NCBI RefSeq assembly: GCF_037154075.1
Contig: NZ_JBANRJ010000001.1
Location: forward strand, 1,223,501 to 1,287,500
Reading direction: 5' to 3'
Source: Sphingobium aromaticiconvertens
GTDB taxonomy: Bacteria; Pseudomonadota; Alphaproteobacteria; Sphingomonadales; Sphingomonadaceae
Length of the DNA stretch: 64,000 nt
Shown here: positions 35,943 to 44,303 of the stretch, in pieces
Layout: each line of letters begins with the position of its first letter
How positions within the stretch are numbered: position 1 is the stretch's first letter
Translations under genes and position numbers: made by a program
The notes under the pieces: generated by a model
What the model saw: only the letters and a program-made list of their open reading frames with translations
Told to the model about the DNA's origin: nothing
Database searches by the model: none

Positions 35943-36824
35943 ATGATGGTCGAGATCAGGACGGTGGGCGTAATCGGTGCGGGGCAAATGGGTGCGGGGA
36001 TCGCACAGGTGTCGGCGCAGGCGGGCTTTGACGTGATCCTGTCCGATATCGACTTGCCGCGCGCGGAAAAGGGACGCAGCGGCATCGCTCGCCAGTTGGT
36101 TAAGGCCGTGGAAAAGGGCAAGCTGGCGCAAGAAGACGCCGACGCAGCGATGGCGCGCATCCGGGCGGTGGGTGAGGTCGCCCCACTCGGAGAGGCGCAA
36201 CTGGTGATCGAAGCAGCGACCGAGCGCGAGGAAATCAAGCGCGCGATCTTTGGCAATGTGGGACCATTGCTGGCCGCGGACGCGATCCTGGCGACCAATA
36301 CCTCGTCCATCCCGATTACCCGGCTGGCGCAGGCGGCGCCCGATGCCGCGCGCTTCGTGGGGGTGCATTTCTTCAACCCTGTGCCGGTGATGGAGCTTAT
36401 CGAGCTGATCCGGGGTCTGGGCACCGCGCCAGAGACGGTTGCGGCGGTCGAGGGCTATGCCACGGCGCTGGGCAAGCAGGTGGTCCATGCCTTCGATGCG
36501 CCGGGTTTTGTCGTCAACCGTATCCTCGTGCCGATGCTGAACGAGGCCTGTTTCGTGCTGGGGGAAGGGATTGCCACTGTCGAGGATATCGACAAGGGCG
36601 TGAAACTTGGCCTCAATCACCCGATGGGTCCGCTGACGCTCGCCGATTTCGTCGGTCTCGATACGTTGCTGGAGATTTGCAAGGTGCTGCAGGACACGAC
36701 CGGCGATCCCAAATATCGCCCCGCGCCGCTGCTGACCAAATATGTGGAGGCCGGCTGGTATGGACGTAAATCGGGGCGGGGCTTTTACGACTATTCCGGG
36801 CCGGAGCCGGTGCCGAGCCGGTGA
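35943..36824 (+). CDS. 3-hydroxybutyryl-CoA dehydrogenase
   Basis: A 293-residue NAD(P)-dependent dehydrogenase that interconverts 3-hydroxybutyryl-CoA and acetoacetyl-CoA. The nucleotide-binding motif [13 protein letters not shown] starts around residue 9. The catalytic histidine lies in [17 protein letters not shown], and the C-terminal domain has [16 protein letters not shown]. It is a short stand-alone form without a hydratase domain. It starts at ATG 35943 (or the next ATG at 35946) after AAGGAG. Roles in polyhydroxybutyrate or butanoate metabolism are both possible. Confidence 0.92.
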   Translation: MMVEIRTVGVIGAGQMGAGIAQVSAQAGFDVILSDIDLPRAEKGRSGIARQLVKAVEKGKLAQEDADAAMARIRAVGEVAPLGEAQLVIEAATEREEIKRAIFGNVGPLLAADAILATNTSSIPITRLAQAAPDAARFVGVHFFNPVPVMELIELIRGLGTAPETVAAVEGYATALGKQVVHAFDAPGFVVNRILVPMLNEACFVLGEGIATVEDIDKGVKLGLNHPMGPLTLADFVGLDTLLEICKVLQDTTGDPKYRPAPLLTKYVEAGWYGRKSGRGFYDYSGPEPVPSR

Positions 36825-36896
36825 TTTGATCGCTGGTCAGGAACTTGGAAGGGGCGTTGGCATCCAGCAGCGTCCCTTTAGAGTCTTTTGATTGCC

Positions 36897-36939
36897 GCAT
36901 TCTGCGAGCCGCCGGCTGTTCCAGCCGACTTCAGAATGC
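36897..36939. terminator. Hairpin between convergent hydroxybutyryl-CoA dehydrogenase and dnaE2 genes
   Basis: An outer 8-bp inverted repeat GCATTCTG/CAGAATGC (36897-36904, 36932-36939) encloses an inner 6-bp stem CGGCTG/CAGCCG (36913-36918, 36922-36927). It lies just past the dnaE2 stop and about 70 bp after the dehydrogenase stop. There is no long U-tract, so termination is plausible but not certain. Confidence 0.5.
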
Positions 36940-36940
36940 T

Positions 36941-39900
36941 CTAATGAAAATCCCGCGATTTCGGTAGGATACGAACATTACGCGGATGACTGCTGCCAGC
37001 CGAGTGGGCGATTTGCGGCGTATCGGCTTGCGAAAGCCGCTGTAATTCCGCCGTCCGGTCGTGGACGCGGGTCGCCATCAGGTGGACGACGCCTTCCTTG
37101 CTGCGCTGGACCTCCCCCTCCACCACCATCAGGCGGGAGGCCATGACCGGGCGGCGTTGCATCTCGAACAATCGCGCCCAGAGCAGGATGTTGGTAATGC
37201 CGGTTTCATCCTCGATCGTGATGAAGATAGCATTGCCCTTGCCCGGCCGCTGGCGGACCAGCACGATCCCCGCCGTGCGGACCCGCGCGCCATTCTTGGC
37301 CGCCGCCGTATCGGCGCAACTCAGCACCCCTTCGGCTGCAAAGACCGCGCGCAGATAGTGCATGGGATGCCCTTTGAGCGAGAGGCGCGTCATCTGATAG
37401 TCGGCGGCGACATGTTCGCTTGTCGTCATGGCCGGGAGGGCCGCATCCGGTTCCTCACCCAGTTCGCGCGCGCGGCTGTCGCGTTGCCGGGCGGCGGCGA
37501 ACAGCGGGAGTTCGTTCGATGGGGTGCGTCGCGCTTCCCATAGCGCCTGCCGCCGGTCCTGCCCCAGCGAGCGACAGGCATCGGCATCGGCGAGCAGGCG
37601 CAGCGCGCGGGCGGGCAGCGCGGCGCGGCGGGCCATATCCTCGATCGAGGCGAAGAGGCCGCTCCCGGCGCGGGCGGCGAGGATCTGATCGGCCCAGATT
37701 TCGCGAAAACCATCGATCTGGCGAAAGCCCAGCCGCAGGGCGAGCGCGCGACCCGCGCCTTCACCCTTCCGGGCGTCGCGGGTCCGCAGCAGCGGTTCGA
37801 GGGCGTTGTCCCAGCCGCTGGCGTTCACATCGACATCATGCACATGTACGCCATGCTCGCGCGCGTCGCGGACAAGCTGGGCGGGGGCATAGAAGCCCAT
37901 CGGCTGGGAATTAAGCAGCGCGCAGGCGAAGATTGCGGGCTGATGACATTTGATCCAGGCGGATACATAGACGAGCCGCGCGAAGGACAAAGCGTGGCTT
38001 TCGGGAAAGCCATAGCTGCCAAATCCTTCAATCTGCTTGTAGCAGCGTTCGGCAAAGTCGCGCTCATAGCCGCGCCCGACCATGCCGTTCACCATCTTGT
38101 CGCGGAAATGATGGATGGTGCCGACATTGCGAAAGGTCGCCATCGCGCGGCGCAACTGGTTGGCTTCGATATTGCTGAATTCGGCGGCGGTGATCGCCAG
38201 CTTCATGGCCTGTTCCTGAAACAGGGGGACGCCATAGGTCTTGCCCAGCAATTGCTTCAGTTCGTCGGCACGGCCATGTTCGGGCGAGGGAGCGGGATAC
38301 TGTGGCTTTTCCTCGCCACAGCGCCGCCGCAGATAGGGATGAACCATGTCGCCCTCGATCGGACCGGGCCGCACGATCGCCACCTGCACGGTCAGGTCGT
38401 AAAGGTTACGCGGTCGTAGCCGGGGCAGCATGTTGATCTGCGCGCGGCTTTCGACCTGGAAGACGCCGATACTGTCGCCCTTTTGCAGCATGGCATAGAC
38501 GGCCGGATCTTCGGAATCCAGGTCGATGGTCAGGTCGTGATCGCCCAACCCCTGCGCCCGCATCAGGTCATAGGCCTTGCGGATGCAGGTCAACATGCCA
38601 AGCGCCAATATATCGACCTTCATCAGGCCGAGCGCGTCGATGTCATCCTTGTCCCACTCGATGAAATTGCGGTCGGCCATCGCCGCATTGTGGATCGGCA
38701 CGGTTTCGTCGAGCCGGTTCTGCGTGAGGACGAAACCGCCGACATGCTGTGACAGGTGCCGGGGAAAAGGGGCAAGCAACAGTCGATCGACGATGCCCCG
38801 CAGGCGCGCGATTTCAGGATTGTCGAGGGCAAAGCCCGCATCGACGATTCGGGCATCGCCGACATCGCCCGAATAGCTGCCCCAGACCGTGCTGGACAGG
38901 CGGGTGGACACATCTTCGCTCAGGCCCATGGCCCGCGCCACTTCGCGCAGGGCGCTGCGCGAGCGGTAATGGATGACGGTGGCGGCGATCCCCGCGCGGT
39001 GGCGACCATAGCGGTCATAGACATATTGCATGACCTCCTCTCGCCGTTCATGTTCGAAATCCACGTCGATGTCGGGCGGTTCGTCACGTTCCTCCGACAC
39101 GAAGCGGGAGAAGAGCAGGTTGTGCTGTGCCGGGTCGACCGAGGTGACGCCCAACAGGAAGCAGACCATCGAATTGGCGGCCGATCCGCGCCCCTGGCAC
39201 AATATCCCCTTGCTGCGGGCAAAGGCGACGATGTCGTGCACGGTCAGGAAATAATAGGCATAGTTGCGACTGCGGATCAGGTCGAATTCTTCCCGCAGCA
39301 GCGCGCGGACGGCGGGGGGGATGCGCGGGCCATAGCGGGAATGGGCGGCGGTCCGGGTCAGTTCTTCCAACCAGTCCTGCGCGCTCCAGCCTTCGGGTAC
39401 GGGTTCGTGCGGATATTCGTAGCGCAACTGGTCCAGCGTGAAGTGGACAAGGCCGAGTAACCGGCTGGTTTGCGCCAGCGCTTGTGGATAGCGGCGGAAC
39501 AGGCGCGCCATCTCCTGCGGAGGCTTCAGATGCCGTTCGGCATTGGCCTCCAGCCGCCGTCCGGCCTCCTTGATCGTCGTGCCTTCGCGAATGCAACTGA
39601 GGATATCGTGGAGGGGGCGTTCTTCGGGCATGGCGTACAGCGCGTCGGTCGTGGCCAGCAACGGAACGCCCACATCCTGCGCCAGCCGATCGAGGCGCGC
39701 CAGTTCGCGTGCGTCCCGTCCATTGCGGGTGAGCGGCGCGCCCAGCCAGAGACGATCGGGCGCAAGGCGTTTCAGCCGCGCGAGCAGTTCGGGCAGGTCG
39801 GTCGGCGGTGCGGGGGGCACGAGGCTGAGATGCGCCTGCTGCACGGCTTCTTTCGAGGGGCGTTCGGCATAGTCATAATCGACGGGCTTGCGATGGGCGG

Positions 39901-40429
39901 TCTGTTCCGTCGCGGAGGAGGTGGGCATCACGATGAGCAGCAAATCGTCGAGATAGGCGGTCAGGTCTGCATAATGGAGGATGCAGTCGCCCTTGATGGA
40001 TCGCAGATTGCCGACCGTCAGCAATTTGGTGAGTTCGCCCCAGCCTTTGCGCGTCGCGGGATAGGCGATGATGTCGGGCGTGCCATCCGCGAAGACGAGG
40101 CGCGCGCCGACGATAAGGCGCAGCGCGGGTTCGCAGGCGGCCTCTTCCTCTGGCGTCAACTCGGGCGATTTCCCGCAAGCCGTCTTGGCTTCGACCAGCA
40201 ACGCGCGTTTGGCGTCGCCCGCACGCTTGCGAGCGACATGCGCCCGCACCACGCCCGCCACCGTGTTGCGGTCGGCGATGCCCAGACCCGTGAGGCCGAG
40301 GGTTATGGCGCGCGCAACCATATCCGAAGCGTGTGATGCGCCACGCAGGAAAGAAAAATTGGTGGCAGCGACCAGTTCGGCGAAGGGCGGTTCAGCGGAG
40401 GCCAGTTCGGTGGAGAGTTGGGCATTCAT
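36941..40429 (-). CDS. dnaE2: Error-prone DNA polymerase DnaE2 (ImuC)
   Basis: An 1162-residue C-family polymerase that does the actual synthesis past lesions in the ImuABC mutasome. The N-terminal PHP domain includes NFSFLRGASHASDMV. The polymerase active-site motif PDIDVDFEHERREEV is around residue 455, and GRGSAANSMVCFLLG precedes it. A C-terminal OB domain ends the chain. It is distinguished from replicative DnaE by its length and its place beside imuB, whose stop it overlaps by 4 bases (ATGA). It is expected to be under SOS control through the LexA box ahead of imuA. Confidence 0.95.
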   Translation of the reverse strand: MNAQLSTELASAEPPFAELVAATNFSFLRGASHASDMVARAITLGLTGLGIADRNTVAGVVRAHVARKRAGDAKRALLVEAKTACGKSPELTPEEEAACEPALRLIVGARLVFADGTPDIIAYPATRKGWGELTKLLTVGNLRSIKGDCILHYADLTAYLDDLLLIVMPTSSATEQTAHRKPVDYDYAERPSKEAVQQAHLSLVPPAPPTDLPELLARLKRLAPDRLWLGAPLTRNGRDARELARLDRLAQDVGVPLLATTDALYAMPEERPLHDILSCIREGTTIKEAGRRLEANAERHLKPPQEMARLFRRYPQALAQTSRLLGLVHFTLDQLRYEYPHEPVPEGWSAQDWLEELTRTAAHSRYGPRIPPAVRALLREEFDLIRSRNYAYYFLTVHDIVAFARSKGILCQGRGSAANSMVCFLLGVTSVDPAQHNLLFSRFVSEERDEPPDIDVDFEHERREEVMQYVYDRYGRHRAGIAATVIHYRSRSALREVARAMGLSEDVSTRLSSTVWGSYSGDVGDARIVDAGFALDNPEIARLRGIVDRLLLAPFPRHLSQHVGGFVLTQNRLDETVPIHNAAMADRNFIEWDKDDIDALGLMKVDILALGMLTCIRKAYDLMRAQGLGDHDLTIDLDSEDPAVYAMLQKGDSIGVFQVESRAQINMLPRLRPRNLYDLTVQVAIVRPGPIEGDMVHPYLRRRCGEEKPQYPAPSPEHGRADELKQLLGKTYGVPLFQEQAMKLAITAAEFSNIEANQLRRAMATFRNVGTIHHFRDKMVNGMVGRGYERDFAERCYKQIEGFGSYGFPESHALSFARLVYVSAWIKCHQPAIFACALLNSQPMGFYAPAQLVRDAREHGVHVHDVDVNASGWDNALEPLLRTRDARKGEGAGRALALRLGFRQIDGFREIWADQILAARAGSGLFASIEDMARRAALPARALRLLADADACRSLGQDRRQALWEARRTPSNELPLFAAARQRDSRARELGEEPDAALPAMTTSEHVAADYQMTRLSLKGHPMHYLRAVFAAEGVLSCADTAAAKNGARVRTAGIVLVRQRPGKGNAIFITIEDETGITNILLWARLFEMQRRPVMASRLMVVEGEVQRSKEGVVHLMATRVHDRTAELQRLSQADTPQIAHSAGSSHPRNVRILPKSRDFH

Positions 40430-42033
40430 GCGAACAGGCCGTGGACGAACCAGCCGGGATGCGCGGCCTCCAGCCCATAGAGGCCGTGACGGAAGATCCA
40501 GAAGCGGCGGCCACGGGCATCCTCCACCCGATAATAGTCGCGGGTGCGATCATGGCCTTCAAGCGCGCCATTGGGCGCTTTCCACCATTCGGGTGCGATC
40601 CGTTCCGGCCCTTCGAAACGGGTGACTTCGTGCAGGGCGCGCCGCCAGCGGAAGCGGTGGGGCGGGCCATCGGGCACTTCGGCGACAACCTCGATCGGCT
40701 GGGGCGGGTCGAATAGATGGAGCGGGCGCATCGGCGGGTTTTCCGGGGCGGGGGCGGCTGGCTCCCAGGCGGCGGGCGCACGGCATTCAACGGCGGGGAG
40801 GGCAAGCTGGGCCTGTTCGGGGATATGGGTGTCGCGCGGGACGAGCCGCTGGATGCGGCGGCGACCGACGCGGACGCTGAGGCGGTCGATGAGCGCGGCC
40901 ATATCCTCCCGAGCGCGCGCCTCGCCGCCTTCCAGCGCGAGCTGGCTGGGGGCGAGCGGTTCGACCCGTGGCACGGTCAGGCGCACCATGTCGAAGCCGA
41001 AGCCGGGGTCGATGGGGTCATTGAGGCTGTCGATACGCTCGCGGAAGAGGCGCATGAGCGCGGGCGCATCGCGCATCGGCTGGCCGGTTTCGACCCGTAG
41101 CGGGAAGGCGAGGCCGTCGCTGCGGAAGAACAGGGCTTCGAACCGGCGACCGCCCTGCGCGCGTTCGGTGAGTTGCTGCGCGGCTTCTTCCGTCAGGCTT
41201 TCCAATACGGCCAGCGCATAATCGGTGCTGCCGACCGGCTCGGCGAAGCGCCGTTCCAGACGGATGGCGGCGCGGGGGCGGCGCGGGGCCATCGGCCGGG
41301 TGGCAAGGCCCAGCAGGCGGTGGAGCGCATCGATCGCCTCCTCACCGAAGCGGGCGGCGAGCGTGGCGGCGGGGCGGGCGGCGATGTCGCCGACGGTCCG
41401 CAGGCCCGCGCGGCGCAGGGCAGTGGCGCTTTCGGGATCAAGGCGCAGCGCTTCGACGGGCAGGCGGCGGACGGCGCTGTCCTCGTCCGGCGCGGGGGCG
41501 GGATAGCGGGCGAGGGCGTGCGCGGCCTCCGCCGTGCTGCCGAAGGCCAGGCGAACACGCATCCCCCGCCGTTCCAGCCGGTCGGTCAGATCGTTGGCAA
41601 GAGCGCCCTCGCCATCCCAAAGATGGGTGCAGCCGGTGACGTCCAGCATCAGCCCCTGGGGAGAATCGAGGCTGGCGAGCGGGGTGTAGCGGGCGCAGCC
41701 ATCGCATAATCGCTCCAGCCAGTCCTGATCGGCATGGTCGTCGGCGTCGAAGGCGCGCAGGGTCGGCTCGCGGGCGCGGGCGTCGGCCAGCGTCATGGCG
41801 GGGGTCAGGCCGATGGCGAGGGCGTCTTCGTCCAGGCAGGCAAGGCGCATCGCCCCGCGCACGCTCTCGACGATGACGGCGGGGCCATCGCCCATGCCTT
41901 CACCCGCCCCTTGCCAAAGGTCAGGCCGCGCGATCCGCAGCCGGTCGAGCGGCAGGAACGGGAACCACAGCGCCAGATAGCGCCGCCCCGTCCCCTCCAG
42001 TCTCTCTTCCATCATGCTCGCTTCCACGGTCAT
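40426..42033 (-). CDS. imuB: ImuB, inactive Y-family polymerase-like protein
   Basis: A 535-residue Y-family homologue that acts as the hub linking ImuA, DnaE2 and the beta clamp. Its N-terminus YLALWFPFLPLDRL lacks the catalytic Asp found at this place in active Y polymerases, as is typical of ImuB. The frame continues with DVTGCTHLWDGEGALANDL and a C-terminal tail. The start is ATG 42033; the longer frame to 42201 would add unrelated residues inside imuA. The start lies 113 bp inside the imuA coding region. It overlaps dnaE2 by 4 bases. Confidence 0.9.
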   Translation of the reverse strand: MTVEASMMEERLEGTGRRYLALWFPFLPLDRLRIARPDLWQGAGEGMGDGPAVIVESVRGAMRLACLDEDALAIGLTPAMTLADARAREPTLRAFDADDHADQDWLERLCDGCARYTPLASLDSPQGLMLDVTGCTHLWDGEGALANDLTDRLERRGMRVRLAFGSTAEAAHALARYPAPAPDEDSAVRRLPVEALRLDPESATALRRAGLRTVGDIAARPAATLAARFGEEAIDALHRLLGLATRPMAPRRPRAAIRLERRFAEPVGSTDYALAVLESLTEEAAQQLTERAQGGRRFEALFFRSDGLAFPLRVETGQPMRDAPALMRLFRERIDSLNDPIDPGFGFDMVRLTVPRVEPLAPSQLALEGGEARAREDMAALIDRLSVRVGRRRIQRLVPRDTHIPEQAQLALPAVECRAPAAWEPAAPAPENPPMRPLHLFDPPQPIEVVAEVPDGPPHRFRWRRALHEVTRFEGPERIAPEWWKAPNGALEGHDRTRDYYRVEDARGRRFWIFRHGLYGLEAAHPGWFVHGLFA

Positions 42034-42757
42034 AGTCTCCAAAACTGCCGCGCCGGGCCTGCCATTCCACGCGCCAGTGCAGGCCGTCCGGTCCCGCCCG
42101 CCGTCGTAATAAAGTAAGGTCGAAGGCGCTGTGCCCCGGGGCGTCGCCGGGCAGCGGCGCGGAGGGGGCAGCGGCCACCTGCCAGCGGGTTTCCGCCGCA
42201 CTGGGGACCGGATCGCCGCCGATCCGCGCCATCAGGGCGGTGACGCCCGATCCCTCCGCCGCCAGCACCAGTCGTCGCGTGGCGGTCAGGTCGATGAGCG
42301 GCTGGCGACCGCGCACTTCCACTATCACCGCTCCCAGCGCCGGACAGCGCAGGCCGTCGAGCGCGGCCTGAAGCAACGAGGCCGTGTCGGTCAGGACACC
42401 CAGTAACAGCCGCTCGGGGGCAATGCCGATCGCCGCGAGGCCGGGACCATAGGGCGCGCCGTCCATCCGCGCCGATCCCTCGCCACGCAGCCAGAGTAGC
42501 GGCCTGCCCCCTCTTTCCCCGCAATCTTCTCCCGCCGCTAGTTGCGCCAGCAGCAGCGCCATGCCCGTGCCCGCCCCGGCCTCCTGCCCGTCCGCAAACA
42601 GCTCGTGCAGCCGCCCGCGCGCCAGCCCGCCGCCCAGCGCCGCGTCCAGCCCCGGATGGCCGGTCGCGAATCGATCGGCCACTTGTTCTGGCGCTTTGCG
42701 GTCCAGTGCGGCTATGGTCCGTCGCAATGCGGCAAGGCTGTTTGACGACTCGCTCAT
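41921..42757 (-). CDS. imuA: ImuA family protein (SOS mutagenesis cassette)
   Basis: A 278-residue RecA-like accessory protein of the ImuABC translesion cassette. The N-terminal part has ATGHPGLDAALGGGLARG and RGRLHELFADGQEAGAG, a RecA/SulA-like fold without a classical Walker A motif. The C-terminal 37 residues are coded in the same DNA as the imuB start (overlap 41921-42033). It starts with ATG at 42757, 6 bp from a LexA box, so it should be SOS-induced. The end of the protein may be the least reliable part, because out-of-frame ORFs stay open in this GC-rich DNA. Confidence 0.87.
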   Translation of the reverse strand: MSESSNSLAALRRTIAALDRKAPEQVADRFATGHPGLDAALGGGLARGRLHELFADGQEAGAGTGMALLLAQLAAGEDCGERGGRPLLWLRGEGSARMDGAPYGPGLAAIGIAPERLLLGVLTDTASLLQAALDGLRCPALGAVIVEVRGRQPLIDLTATRRLVLAAEGSGVTALMARIGGDPVPSAAETRWQVAAAPSAPLPGDAPGHSAFDLTLLRRRAGPDGLHWRVEWQARRGSFGDYDRGSEHDGRETGGDGAALSGAVVPVPAARPAADRAA

Positions 42758-42763
42758 CCATAT

Positions 42764-42778
42764 GTTCCCTATATGTTC
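42764..42778 (-). promoter_or_regulatory. LexA (SOS) box ahead of imuA
   Basis: The sequence GTTC-N7-GTTC (GTTC at 42764-42767 and at 42775-42778) is a perfect match to the alphaproteobacterial LexA operator (GTTC-N7-GTTC or GAAC-N7-GAAC). It lies 7 bp upstream of the imuA ATG, so LexA bound there should block the imuA-imuB-dnaE2 transcript. Confidence 0.9.
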
Positions 42779-42988
42779 TATTTTGGCGCAAAGGACGGGT
42801 CTGTCAATGTCCGACGTTGCGGAGAGGCGGATCGCGCTCTAGGTCATGTTCCGCGATCTGGCTTTACTGGCCTGCCGGATTGGAGTCGTCATAGCTTCAA
42901 GTCGTCACAGGGGGGCGGCTTGCCACCTTTTTCCACCCACGAGTTGTCCTGCCCCTTGTTAGTCTCTGCCCTTTCCCGCTTTCACGAT

Positions 42989-43708
42989 ATGCGCCGCAGC
43001 CCACTTGGCCGGCGGGCTTTGTCGTTGCTGCTGGCGTTGGCCATCCATGTCCTGCTGATCCTGATGCTGCTGACGCTGGCACCCGAAATCATCCAGCCAA
43101 AGAAGGAACAGCGTAATCCGGTGAGCTTCACGCTGGCGCCCTCGCCGTCACCAAAACCGGCGGCGGCAGCGAAAAAAAACGTGAAAAAGCCGCAGGCCAG
43201 CGGCGGCGCGCCCAAGGTCGTCACGCGCGAAGCGCCGCAGAAGAAGGCGGAAGATCAGCCTACGCCCGACCTGCCCTTCATCCAGTTAAGCCGAGACGAT
43301 CTGGCCTCCGGCGACATCGGCAAGATGGCCAAGCGCGGCGATGGCGGCAGCGGCGCGGGGCAGGGCAAGGACAGTGGCCTTGCCTATGGACCGGGTGAAG
43401 GGCCGGGTGGCGAACAATTGTTCAACGCCGACTGGTATCGGCGACCGACCAATGCGGAACTGGCTACCTATATGCCCGCCAATGCGCCGCGCTCCGGCTA
43501 TGGTCTGGTTGCGTGCCAGACGGTCGAGCGCTTTCATGTCGAAAATTGCCGTGTGCTGGGTGAGCAGCCGCTGGGATCTGGCTTTGGCCGCGCGGTGCGG
43601 CTGGCCGCCTGGCAGTTTCTGGTCAGGCCACCCAGCGTAGGCGGACGTCCGCAGGTGGGGGCATGGGTCAGGATCAAGATCGATTATACGGAAGGCGTCG
43701 CCCAATGA
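42989..43708 (+). CDS. TonB-like energy transducer
   Basis: A 239-residue protein with an N-terminal membrane helix (LSLLLALAIHVLLILMLLTL, around residues 11-30) and a Pro/Ala/Lys-rich periplasmic linker with SPSPKPAAAAKKNVKKP. A C-terminal TonB-like region contains SGYGLVACQTVERFHVENCRV. No exbB or exbD is beside it. The frame starts upstream at 42773, but the ATG at 42989 is chosen because the membrane helix follows directly. It is divergent from imuA and 210 bp from the LexA box, too far to be sure of SOS control. Confidence 0.65.
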   Translation: MRRSPLGRRALSLLLALAIHVLLILMLLTLAPEIIQPKKEQRNPVSFTLAPSPSPKPAAAAKKNVKKPQASGGAPKVVTREAPQKKAEDQPTPDLPFIQLSRDDLASGDIGKMAKRGDGGSGAGQGKDSGLAYGPGEGPGGEQLFNADWYRRPTNAELATYMPANAPRSGYGLVACQTVERFHVENCRVLGEQPLGSGFGRAVRLAAWQFLVRPPSVGGRPQVGAWVRIKIDYTEGVAQ

Positions 43709-43818
43709 AGGGTCCTGCATGTGTCAAAAAGGTCGCAGACCGGTCATTTTCGCCACGGCGATTTGCATAAGCTGTCCGCAGCGGTAAGAGGCGGTCAAAC
43801 CGAAGGGAATTCGCGATA

Positions 43819-44256
43819 ATGGCCAGACCGGACGCATGGCGCCTCAGCCCCGAAGCTTATGCCTTTGTCACTACTCTCGACACCCGCTTTGCGGACCTGG
43901 ACACGATGGGGCATGTCAACAATGTCGCCATCTCCGCGATGTTCGAAACGGCGCGTATCCGCTTTCACCATCATATGGGGCGACACCCGCAGGAACAGGG
44001 TGTGCGCTGGATGGTTGCGGCGGTGTCGCTCAACTATGTGGCGGAATCGCACTTTCCCTACCCCTTCGATATTCACTGCGCGATCGGCCATATCGGCACG
44101 ACCAGTTGGACCATCTCGTCCGCCGCCTTTCAAAAGGGCGAGTGCGTGGCGACCTGCGACACGACGGTCGTGACTCATGGTGCGGAGGGACGTCGCCAGA
44201 TTGCGGAGACGCTGCGCGAGGCGATGCAGGCGAATTTCCTCAAACAGCCGGGTTGA
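43819..44256 (+). CDS. Acyl-CoA thioesterase (4HBT family)
   Basis: A 145-residue hot-dog fold thioesterase with LDTRFADLDTMGHVNNVAIS (around residues 20-40), whose DLDTMGHVNN pattern is the active site of the FadM/YbgC-type 4HBT family. The substrate is unknown; a long-chain acyl-CoA or an aromatic acyl-CoA is possible. It stands alone on the plus strand, 110 bp after the TonB-like gene, and converges on the acvB gene with 47 bp between the stops. Confidence 0.85.
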   Translation: MARPDAWRLSPEAYAFVTTLDTRFADLDTMGHVNNVAISAMFETARIRFHHHMGRHPQEQGVRWMVAAVSLNYVAESHFPYPFDIHCAIGHIGTTSWTISSAAFQKGECVATCDTTVVTHGAEGRRQIAETLREAMQANFLKQPG

Positions 44257-44303
44257 GGGCAGGCGTCGCGCGAGCGATGCCGAATAGCCGCTCCCCGTGC
44301 GCC

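Noticed and set aside
42773..42988. N-terminal extension of the TonB-like protein
   Set aside because: It would place about 70 non-membrane residues ahead of the membrane helix and overlap the LexA box.
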